From Gaertneriomyces semiglobifer (taxonomy: Eukaryota > Chytridiomycota > Chytridiomycetes > Spizellomycetales > Spizellomycetaceae), in assembly GCA_025558075.1 (NCBI GenBank), contig JAHLKF010000037.1, forward strand, positions 38,110 through 102,109: 64,000 nucleotides of DNA, written 5' to 3'. Made by a program: the position numbers and the translations under genes. The notes beneath the pieces are model-generated. The model had not been told where the DNA came from and made no database searches. It was given only the letters and a program-made list of their open reading frames with translations. Of the stretch, positions 44,249 to 55,845 are shown piece by piece; the stretch's first letter is position 1, and the number at the start of each line of letters is the position of its first letter.

Positions 44249-47200
44249 ATGTCTTTCAACGATACCAGGCGAGGTGCGCGAGGAGGTAACTTCAGTGGGC
44301 GGGGAAGAGGTAGAGGTAATAGAGGTGGAGGTGGCTGGAGAGGACAAGGCAATTGGGCTCAACGCGGCGGCCGCAGCGCGCAAGACAACCGTAATGGGTA
44401 TCAGCAGCACCATCACCACAGTTCAGGGCCGGTCGGTGGTGGTGCACGGGACCCACAAAACCTTCGGCAGTTCTTGGCGTCGCTCCGGCAGCTACAGCCC
44501 TCTAAACTTCCGAAGGCCGTTGAAGCTGCTCAATCGTTGTGGAAGGACTGCTGGGAATCTCAATCGCTGTCCTTTAGCAGTCTTGACATTCTTTTGACGA
44601 CGGTAGCGAGGTTCCCTTTTTCAGGCGATACCGATGCCCCTCCACTTCACGAGTGCTGCGCTAGCATTCAAACGTACCTACGACAAGCTCCGCATGCTGT
44701 TAATGGGGATAGTTCTGTCGTTGCGAATGTCGATGTTGTTATCAATGCGGTTCAGGTACTTTTTCCCACTACTTCAGCTAGTCCTATCAACTAACGCTGC
44801 TTCCATTTCAGCGCCTTCTCAAGTTCACATGGAACAATGAAGCCGATGAAGTGCGTGACGCCTTAGTCTCCGTGTTGGAAACCAGTATGAGTTACGTCAC
44901 TGGAGCAGACCAAGAATCTCGTCGTGCCCGTAAGGAGATTGACAATCTATTCGAAGAGCTTGAGAAGGACTGGACAATCATGGTGAAACCTTCATCTTCT
45001 CAAGCTGCCAGTGTTGTCGGCCCGGAACCGACAGACCCACATTTAGACTGGAGGAATGCCACTGTGGCGTGGTTAACCAACCTAGACTATTTCCAACCAA
45101 ACAAGCTGCCAGTGATGAAAACTCCGGATACTAACTACAAGGGTGTCTATGACTCTGCAGAGGAGTACTTTGATACTGTGATCAAGTTATTCATCGGAAT
45201 GACTTTCAGTGATGGTAACAATGCGTTGAATGCTCAATGCAGGTACCGAAAGGATAACAAAGAATGTGGGCATGTACTGTGGCCTGTGAGGGGCGGGCAT
45301 GCGGGGAGTGGATTGACATGTCGCATCCAAAATTGCGGACGTGAGGCCGTCTTTGTTTGTCCCAACAGATTTCATAGTCAAGGCTTGTGCTCCGGGTGCG
45401 CTAAGAAGGCTCAAGCAGCTTTGCGAGCAGCATGCACGCATGTGTACGACGGTAGAGTTACCCGGGTGAGCTACGACGCATCCGTCTTTATGGACGATGT
45501 CGTGAGTCGGAGGCCTCCACAAGCAAACATTCACTGGCGGACCTCCCGTAGGCTGCAGTGCCCCAATTTGGTCGGCATCGTGAAGCTCGGTAGTAAAGGC
45601 AGCGCCCTGCGTCCAACCGATGCAATCATTTGGGCGCAAATTTGTCCGCATGGCTTTGATCGAAACTCGCGCGAAGAACATTTCCGTGAACAAGGCAAAC
45701 TGGCAGTGAGTCTGTTGAACGTTGAAGATGGCCTTGTCGAAGAGGTCGACGCTGGTTTGCACAAGGGCGATAGGGTCGCGATTATTGATTGTCAAACCTT
45801 TTGCCCGGAGTATATTCCAGTTTTGAAAGCACTTGAAGCACAGAAGCGTTCTGTGTTGCCGTTTGACGGTGGCAGTCTTTTGAATTTATGCAGACGTTCG
45901 TCTGATCGCCCCTCCTTAGCAAGTGCCACGGGGCCGACATTGACCGAGCTTCTTGAAGACGAGGACGACGATACAAGCAGTTCCAGTACAGCGACGGTGT
46001 CGACCGTTCCCAGCGTTGCGGGGGAAACACGTGAGAAAGTCCGAGATATGGTCATGCAGAGCCATCTCGATCCGATTATTCAAATCCGGCGTGATTCGAC
46101 TGCTACGTCTCAGCTTATTGATCAGTTGACGACTCTGGTAAAAACGGCCACCTTGGATGAGGGTCAGTTCAATAGCTTCGTTGGTGCTTTAAAGCATCCT
46201 GTTCACTGCACCCAAGGTCCTCCCGGGACTGGAAAGTCCTATCTTGGGGTTGTCATTGTTCGAGCATTGATGAAAGTTCGCGCCATATGGTTGAGGACAA
46301 CCAAGTCTGCTGGCGAGCCCCCCATTTTGATACTATCTTACAAGAATCACGCGATTGATGAGTTCTTGTGTGATTTAGTCAGAACAGAGAGCACAATTGG
46401 GCGATTTGGGGGCACCTCCCTCATTCGTCTAGGTTCCGGGTGTAACGACCCTCGTCTAGCAGCTTTCAGTGAATCCACCGCGACTCGCTCAGCGCCAGAA
46501 GTCAAGGAAAAGCGGCGTGAACTGGAAGAACTGCACAAGCTGCACGACCAGCTGGCGGGGAAAGCTGACCTTTTTTCGGACCTGTCCTTTGCCAAAGCTG
46601 ATCTATTGCAACAGGATCTGGATGATGAACATCGGAAGAAGTGGCGGGCCCTTGCCAATAACACTGCCACTACTTTGAGCAACGCTATTAAATGGATTCA
46701 GGAAGAGGAGGACCGCCTTGATGCGACGGACGGGGACGATGATGGTGACTTATCTGTTCATGCGAAACATAACATGTTATTTGAGGATGTTGAGCGCTTG
46801 CTGACAACACGCGGCGTTCCTGAATACCGGTCGATCGACAACCTTTATCAGGGTATCAAGCATTATGATGCGAACCTTCATGTACAGGAGATCCTTCTCC
46901 GATGGCTGGTGGGGTGGGTACCACTTCCACAATGTGCATACGGTGACATGGAAGCTGAGGGCCGATGCGTGGAAGTTGCGCTAGAGCAGAGTCAGTATTG
47001 CTCATCCCATCAATGCGCATATACTTACAGCGACGAAGTCGACGGATCTGTGAATGGATGTCCAAAGGCAACAGCCCCAGGGAAAGTGTTCTGTGTAACC
47101 CATGCTTGTGACGTGGTAGACTGTCAAGAGATGCGAGTTCGGGGACGGGGACAGTTGTACTGTCGCTATGACGCCTGTCTCGTTTGCCTCGCGAACGGTG

Positions 47201-50200
47201 ATGGGCCGGCCGCCTTGCAAGACAATGCTCGCCAAACATGTGCTCAGCATATATTGTGTTCTGCGAATGTCGCCGGTGCGCTATGTGGGGAACTGGCGCT
47301 GGATAACTCACAGCACTGTGAGATGCACCAGGTGCAAGTATGCAAGGGGACAACCCAGAAAGGCGGTGCATGCAAAGCCCGTGCTATCTCCCGTGATTTG
47401 CCATACTGCTCGGCCCACAAATCTCAATCTCGTTCCACCGAGCGTCTGCCAGAAAAGCGAAACCCGGGGCGATATGCAATGCTGGACGAGGAGGATGAGG
47501 AGGTAAACGTCGTCCAATGTCAAGCTCTTACCAAGAAAGGGAAAGCATGTAAAGGAAAACCTCTTCCTGGCAAAAGGTTTTGCGTCGATCACAATCAGGC
47601 ACAGACACCAACTCAGAACGACATGTGGGTTGCGCTTGAAGCTGTTGCAGCGCCTTCTTTACAATCTACCAATCAAGAGATCATCGATCCCACAAGCCTC
47701 GAGGTCGGCATGGCGACCCACTCTGATGTGATTGTCAGTTCCGAAGTAACTGCTGATTCTAGCAGCAGACTTGAAGACGATGATACTGTGATTGTGGAAC
47801 TTGATGATGTGTTTGAAGACGACGATGACTCTGGACATGATCCTGCACCGGAGGTTGATCGTATTGGCCACGATAATATCGACGAGATCGCAGAATCAGA
47901 TCATTTGCAGCACCTCCGCGACGTTTTTGCAGTTCAAGATGACGATGATGATGAGCTCGCTGCTGCCCGGGTAGATGATGCTGATGATGAATCCCAAAGT
48001 GTGGCATCTGGTGCGGAAATATCTGACATGGACACTTCCAGAGAATCTCCTACCAAGTGGACCTGGGATATGAGTATTGACCAAAGATGGGAAGCAATTG
48101 ACAAAGTCGTTGCCCGTGCGAATGCAATCTGTTCGCAAGCGGCCAAGGTGCTAACTGCAGAAATCAACAATTGCAGAAAAGCTTATTATTTTGCGAAGGT
48201 GCGTGCGAACGCACGAGTTTACGAAGGCAAATCAATCATAGGGGGGACTATTGTGGGATGTGTTTCCCGACTGCAAGCCCTCAGGAACATTAAGCCCTTT
48301 GCGATACTCGTCGAAGAGGCTTCGGAGGTTTTGGAGCCATTACTGTTTGCCTGCATTGGCAGCACGACCGTGAAACTGGAAATGATCGGTGATCACTTGC
48401 AACTTCAACCTTCTGTCATGTCCAAATTCGACTTTGAGAAGTTCAATAAAATCAATGTGTCCATGTTCGAGCGATTGATCCGCGCGCCACCTGAGGCCTC
48501 AGTCCCACATAATGTCCTGTCGATTCAGAGGCGCATGCGGAAGAATATCTGGTATGGTGTCCTGTTAAAGCTCTCTTTACGTGCCTTCTGAGCCAATGCC
48601 TTCATTTTTAGCGATCTCACTAGGGATTTTTACCGGGACATTACTCCCATTTACGATCATGCAAAATGCGAAACTAAAGTCATTGACGAGAACATGCCGC
48701 GATCGGCCACCCTGAGGCTCTGTGAAGGAAAGGGAAGAGAAGTACCCGGTGTACAGCCGCATCTGTTTTTCTGGACGCACTCGGGCCGAGAGGAGAGGGC
48801 ATCGGTCGGTCTATCGAAAGTTAATCCAACCGAAGCCAAAATGGTCTGCCATCTCGCTGATTACTTGGTACATTGCGGAGTACCCCCAGCGTCGATCGCC
48901 ATCCTTACTCCTTACAAAGGCCAGCTAATGTTGTTGCGACAGCTGCTGAGAAGGAAGTCGTTGATAATTGATCGGCAAAGCGACAAATCTTGCGTGCTAT
49001 CGACTGTTGATCGATTTCAAGGAGATGAGGCCGATATTGTTATCGCATCCCTGGTGATCGACTCTCGCTCACGTACGCCATTTGTCAAGCTGGTGAATCG
49101 GATGATCGTCCTGCTGAGCCGCGCAAGGCTAGGCTTGTACATCATTGGCAATGATGCCTACTTCAGCAGTAACCCTCTTCCGCATTGGACCAAGACTTTA
49201 GAGGCATTGTCGAGACCCGCACAACTCGATAGCACCATCAACGTACACATTTATGAAGGTGGTCGTGTTGGAGAAGCTTTACCCTTGTGTTGTCCTCAGC
49301 ATCGGTCGTCGTCCAAACTGGTTGTAGCCCCAGCGGACTTGAAATTGGGTTTTTGTGAAGAGCTGTGTAAGGAGGGTTTGCTGTGCAGTCATCCATGCAA
49401 TCTTCCTTGTCATTGGCCTCACATGACGCACAATTCGAGTTGTAATCAACTCGTGACCTCACCATGTGCCCGGCACTCTGCGGATTTGACGTGCGGTCAT
49501 ATTCGAGCTCATGTTAAACCCATCGCGCGGGCAGCTGGTGCAATTGACAAATTCCTTCCATTCTACCGGTGTCCGGAAAAGGTCCAAGCCATGCTACCTT
49601 GCACACACCGGCAAGTATTTGCTTGTGCGGATGAAGAAGAATTCTCGTCTGGTGCAAAGCCTTGGCCAAAATGTGCACAGCCGTCTTCGCAACCGTACGT
49701 TTATCCTGATTGTAAACACCAGTTGCATGGCGAATGTGCTCAGATCGCCGGATACTGGCGTGATCCTACCACTGCACCCCGATGCGTTCAAAAGGTAGAA
49801 TATACTCCCAGCTGCGGGCACGAAATTGAAGTGGACTGTTGCAGGAGAAATGGTTACGAGAGTGGGACGCCATACTTGTGTCTCAAAGGAGTCGAAAGTG
49901 TTCTACCGCGATGCGGTCACACAACTAAGATGCCGTGCCCCGCTGCTGCGGAACTTCAGTCATGGACTGGACAAGCTTGCGCTGTTAAGGGCGTTGTCAT
50001 GGAGGGAGTAGCCTATGGGAAGGTCGATTATAAATGCTCAGAACGGGTCGAGTTCGTTGCCAGCTGTGGGCATCGTAGTTCTCTACCCTGCGGCACAGCG
50101 TTCGAACACGCAGCTAATGGCATCCAATGTAACGTACAAGAAGTCATTGCCAACCCATCTTGTGGACATCCTCTTCGTGTCAAGTGTTGTCAAAAACATC

Positions 50201-53200
50201 GATTACCGCAGGATAGCCGCTTGTGCGCTGCTAGTCCCATTACGGTAGTCGACGAGGGACAAGTTGATAAAGTGTTCCAACCGTCGGTGTTTCCTGAGAA
50301 CTGTACGCATGCCGTTACTCTTCGACGAAAATGCGGACATGAAGAACAGGTACCCTGTTATGTAGCGAAGGGGTCGGCCACTAGCTGCAAAGTGCAGGTG
50401 GAGATTTTGAGTCCTCTATGTGGACACAAGGCAACGGTCATTTGTGGGTCTCGGAAATCGGCAAGTCCGTGGCCGATAGAGTTCATTGGAAGTACTCAAT
50501 GGCACCATCTGGCAGACGAAGGTATACTTGAGGACACTGTGCCGGCGGCCAATCTGGAAGCAACGAGATGGCTGTCCAAATGTGAACAATTGATACAGCT
50601 ACAAAGGGTGTCCACGTGCGGGCATTTTATCCGAATGAAGTGTGGCGATGCATTTAAGCACCTTCCATGGGTAACCCATGAAAAGAAAGACGTCTTGCCG
50701 CCTTGCAAAGAGGAGGTTTCAGGCGTGCTAGAATGCGGGCATGAACGACAAACCCACTGCTCGAAATATCAGGAATATCTGCACGGAACTAACAAAATCG
50801 CGTGCGATACAATGACCACTGCACCATGTTGGAATCACCCGGTATGCGCGCAGTACGTACAATGGAAATGTGGCTCCCGCGGGGCGCCAAGCTGCAACGT
50901 GGAGACGCAATGGAGTTGCTCGGAAGGACATCAGTATAACTTGAAATTCTGCCAGGACGGACTTCCTTCTGCATGCCCCGCATGCTCGATGAAAGCATTG
51001 GAAGAGGATATTACCATTACAGAAGATTGCTGCGAGGATCCTGTTGTTCCCGATTTAAGTTTCCGCACGGACGGGAATGAAGACTGGGCAGATACACTTT
51101 TGGAAGTGGATGAAGATGTGTTGATCGATTTTTACGCCAATAAGCTGTCGCTTCTGCACAGGTACCACATGTGGTTGATGAACATAGAGGCCGTGTGGGA
51201 TCGGCCCCTCTTCGCACCCAATTACGTTCCAGGGTTTATTCTCTGTAAAAAAAACCTCGCCCGAAAAGGTTTCATGGTGGAGGAGTATGTTTCTCCGTCG
51301 AGCTTGAATGGTGTGCTAGTAAGGCAGTGGCATGCTGAAAACTTCAAGAACTTGGCGCGCACCCTCAAGAATTGCCAAACTGTTGAGATGATGGCGGTAC
51401 ACGGCTTCTCTTGCCGGGCTTTGGTGGATCCCCCGCAGATCCCGGACGCGCCGCGACGGAATCGAAAGGCCAACGCTCAACTCACTAAATGGGTTGACCA
51501 GCAGATGAAGCTAGGCTACGACGCTGTGCAGTATAAGAAGGCAGGCTATGACAATATTGTCTTTTGGGACCCATACTGTCTATACGCGTCTCGACAGATG
51601 ACTTTGACTAGAAGCCAACTGGAGGAGCTGGCACAACGGCTGGAAGAAAGTAAGCCTGAACGCCAGATATGTGATGTCGAACACATCCAGTTTAAGAGGC
51701 CATCGCATGAACCGCTTGAGTCCCCGATTAACGAAATAAGCGATCATAGCAATGCGCTTTCGGGCACGTTGGCTGACGGTATTCGTATAGGGGTGCCTCA
51801 TGAGGAAGGTGCTTTGTCGTTAACCAGTGAACTGCGGTCCTCAGTCCAAACTGAGTTACGGAACAAATTACACATTTTCAAGAAGGCTACTGGCAAATCG
51901 AGTCTTTCACCATACGCCGGAATAAAGCTTATTCAGAATATTCAAGCGTCGGGGGGTAAAACAGCCATTGAATTATTTCTGTTACTCACCCTGGAATATG
52001 CCTTATTAGGGCATGACGCTGAATCAAAGCAAGCACTAATGGACTACTTGCAATTGGTGCGCGAGCTGCACAACCGTGCCCATCCATTGGTATTGCTGGC
52101 TATTGCTAGATCGGAACCAGATGATCCACATCAACGACACCGACTGCTCAGTGCGTTTACTGCCGCTTGCCCGATGATCGCAAGTGAAATCCTCACGACC
52201 GATGAAGCGCAATTGGCTCAAAATGTGACATCTTCTTCGACGACAAGTTCAAAGACTCCTCAGGCACGAACAGTCGAACAGCTTTGGGAAAATGTGAAAA
52301 TCAGGGATGGTGTCCAATCGGCCGCAATGGACAAGCTACTGCAACTAACGGGGCTCAATAAAGTTAAGCGAGCGGCTATACAACTATTTGAGTCGGCGGC
52401 AGCTTTTATGAAAATGTCTTTGAAAGACAGGAAGGCTAATACGCTGACTTTGAACTACTGGTAATAATCGCTGCATGTCCGTTATTTCTGTTCGGGTTCG
52501 TGTTTTAACCGCAGCCTCGTTGGTTTTTAGCTTTTTGGGCAATCCAGGCACTGGTAAGGAAGTGGTGTTCCACGTTTGCATCACGATAGGGACTAAACAT
52601 GGTTTTTAGGCAAAACCACTGTGGCGCGTTTGTTTGCTGAAATTCTACATGACTCTCAGCTGCGTGAGAAAAACACGTTTATTGAGACGACTGCTCAGAA
52701 ACTCAAAGATGAAGGCACGGATAAATTTCGCCAGTTGGTCAAAGACGCAGAGCATGGCGTCTTGTTCATCGACGAAGCACACGATATCGATCCAATGGGC
52801 GATTTCAAGGGAAAGCCCATCGTCGCGGAACTTTTAACGATCGCAGAAAACGAACGAGATAAGCTGTCGATCATTTTGGCTGGCTATGAAGACGACATGA
52901 ACAAGAAGCTCTACGCTTTTAATGACGGCCTTAAGAGTCGCTTTGAGGAAATTCTCTTTGAAGATTTCGATGAGTACGACCTAAGCACGGTTTGGTGTGG
53001 AATGTTGGCCGATCGCGGCTGGGTAGCTGATAAGCAGGTTGGAAACCTTGTGGTGAAACGCTTGGTAAAACAAGCGAACCGGAAAGGCTTTGGCAATGCC
53101 AGATCAGTTAGGAAGTGTCTGGAGGCAGCCACGAAGAAAGCAATGTCGCGTGATGATTTTGAAGGACGGTTGGAACTGCAGGTGATTGATGTTGCCGGCG

Positions 53201-55580
53201 AGGATCCTATGAATAACGCGAAGTTGAAATTGCTACTCGATGAATTAAATGAGAAGACTGGATGGGGCACCATCAAGCATTCTGTCAACGAGCTTTTATC
53301 GGTTTGTCAGAAGAACTATGAGCGCGAACTTCAAGGGATTGAACCGCTAGCCATTTTCGTCAATCGCCTTTGTCTGGGTTCGCCGGGAACTGGCAAGACT
53401 ACATTTGCTACGTTGTACAGCAAGATTTTGAAGCAATTAAACATCTTGTCAGTTGGAGAAGTGGTGATGAAAACAGCTTCAGATTTTGTCGGACAGCATG
53501 TGAGTATGACCGGTACGGACAGCCCGCATCACTGCATCTCACTTACGTTTTTACTATGTAGGTTGGAGAGTCACAGACGAAAACAGGCGCTATCCTTGAG
53601 GCGGCGAAAGGCAAAGTGCTGGTAATCGACGAAGCTTACAATCTTGATGACAATATGTACGGCAAGCAAGTGCTTGATGTCTTTGTAGAAAAAGTTCAAG
53701 GTCCGCAAGACGATATGGCGGTCCTAATGCTTGGTTATGAGGAGCCTATGCTGGCCATGCTTCGCAACCAGAATGCGGGTCTAGCACGACGGTTTCCACC
53801 AGAATATGCGTTCAGATTCGAAGATTATACCGATATGGAGCTTCGAGAGATTTTCCTTGCATCAGCGCGAAAAGCAAATGTGGCGCCACCCTCGTTAGGT
53901 GTAATGGAACAGGTACTCCACGTCTTGACAAAACAACGGTCTATGCCAAACTTTGGCAATGCCGGTACGGTGAATACGCTTTTAGCAAACGCGATCAGCA
54001 AAGCCGTCCTCCGGCAAAATGTGTCCGATAAAATTGTCTTGGAGCCGGCTGATTTCGAAACAGGTGCGCGACGTATGAATGACCCGTTCGCACCGTTGAA
54101 TGACTTGTACCGTGTGGACAACATTCGACGAGAGTTGACAAAACTACGTGACACCTTTCTGGTTGCCCAAGATGAGGGCAAAACACCGGATGTTGGCCAC
54201 TTTGTGTTTCGTGGTTCTCCAGGGACCGGTAAGACGACCGTGGCGCGCGTAATGGGCAGCATCCTTTTCAGTCTTGGACTGCTCCCTGTTGAAAGGGTTG
54301 TTGATACCACAGGACTCGAACTAACAGGCGAATACGTCGGGCATACAAAGAAACGAGTGGAAGAAAAGCTGGGCGAGGCTAGGTATGTAAAACATGTATT
54401 GTCATTTGCTGATGATAATTTGCTAACTGGTCCGCAAAGGGGTGGAATTCTGTTCATTGACGAGGCTTACACCCTGGGACAGGGCGCTTTCGGATCAGAA
54501 GCATTGACAGCGCTGGTTGCTGCAATGACGAATCCGAAGTACAAGGGCACTGTCATAGTTATCGCGGGATACCCTACGGATATCGATATGATGCTTGCAC
54601 AGAATGCCGGATTGAAAAGTCGTTTTAACCGTTACATCGACTTTGAGGACTGGTCTGCAAGCGACGCTGTGAACCTATTCAGTGATCGAGCGAAAACGGA
54701 CAATTATCGTTTGGATGAAGAAGTCACTCGGGTATTACAGGACGGCTTGAGCCAGCTACGCCAATTGCCAGGGTGGGGCAACGGTAGAGATGTGAACCAG
54801 CTCTGGGAACAGACACTGAGTACCCGCGCAAGTCGAGTGGTATCCCAACGGGAACTAGAGAAGTCTATAATTGTCGACGATGTCAACGGCGCGCTCGCGC
54901 ATATGATACAGCAGCGTGTTCCCCCATCAGGCCCATTGCTGAATGTACACCCAGGCGATAGCAAGGAGAGCTTTGCGTTTGAAAATAAGCCCGAATTCTT
55001 TCATAAAGTAGTCCACCACACTCAGCAGCACTGCGATGTTGATGAAGCAAGTGCGTCGGATGAAACCCAGGAGGTATGATGTATGCCGATAGTGAGATTC
55101 TGTCTGCCGTCATAACACCTGTCCGCTTTTACTTTTTAGGAAGACCACTCACCCCGTGATCAGGGCGTTGGGGACGCTGAATGGGCAGAATTAGAGCACG
55201 CGAAGGAATTGTACCGCAGAGAACGGCAACAGTACGAAGACGCCTACAACGAGGCCGCCCGGAAAGCCGAGCTCGAAGCAATGGAACTGCGCAGACTACA
55301 ACAAGAGCTTGAACTGGCTACTCGTCAAATGGCGCTCCAGAGGCAGCGGGAATTGGAAGAAACCATTCGGAAGGAGAAGGCGAAAGAGGCCGAAGCTTTG
55401 AGGAGGAAGAAAGCCATGGAAGAAGAGCTTCGGAAAAAGACGGCTATTCAGCAGGCGTTGCGTCGACTCTCGTCATGTCCTCAAGGCTACGCGTGGCTCC
55501 AAGTTGGAGGCGGTTGGCGTTGCCGCGGGGGATCGCACTTTGTCACGGACGCGGAGTTGAACAGGCAATTCTCATCTTAA
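44249..55580 (+). CDS. Giant ZNFX1-like helicase with Cys-rich repeats fused to three CbbX-type AAA+ modules
   Basis: Eight exons (44249-44755, 44812-48551, 48612-52460, 52531-52553, 52610-53499, 53562-54382, 54440-55073, 55140-55580) join in frame to 3,634 residues. The order is: RGG/Gly-rich leader (1-75); SF1 helicase, with Walker A GPPGTGKS at about 637, motif II VEEASEVLEP at about 1335, GDHLQLQPS, motif V STVDRFQGDEAD at about 1550 and motif VI LLSRARLGLY; a Cys/His array inside the helicase at about 877-1098; NFX1-like cysteine repeats at about 1635-2200 (CSHPCNLPCH, PSCGHE, ECGHERQTHC); three AAA+ domains with GNPGTGKTT (about 2702), GSPGTGKTT (2963) and GSPGTGKTT (3219), each with FIDEA or VIDEA; a coiled coil (3495-3590); and a tail with CPQGYAW and CRGGSHF. 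Motif II and the zinc repeats point to the ZNFX1 helicase family, which senses RNA in animals. Introns rule out bacterial contamination. Function here is unknown. Confidence 0.85.
46935..47600 (+). other. Cys/His repeat array inserted in the helicase core
   Basis: Inside the coding region, between Walker A and motif II, at least six short modules end in Cys-x2-His: QYCSSH, VFCVTH, HCEMH, PYCSAH, RFCVDH and TCAQH. Most are preceded by one or two further cysteines (for example GACKARAI and KACKGKPL). The last two modules share a CxxxxxKGxxCKxxxLPxxxFCxxH-like plan. They look like small zinc-binding units. An acidic linker (47770-47960) separates them from motif II. Confidence 0.65.
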
Positions 55581-55845
55581 CGGGGATGTATCAGTCATAA
55601 TGTCAGTTGCCTTCCACTTTTGGCTGCTGGCCCCAGATATTGATTGTACATCTGTACGTATTAACTCGAAAGATCATGAAGATCTTCGAGTTCGTTAATA
55701 TTTGAAAACATGGTGTAGATCAATGCTCAACCAACCTTACCAACCACTAGTGTGATGTGGCTAGAATGTGCCTGCAAAACTAGAACATATTTTCATCGTG
55801 AGGCCCATGAGCATGCGAAGACCTCAGCGCTCTCGGCGCGGTATA

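Noticed and set aside
52531..55580. AAA+ part as a separate bacterial-type gene or contamination
   Set aside because: Spliceosomal introns interrupt all three AAA+ modules and the reading frame continues from the helicase part with matching phases.
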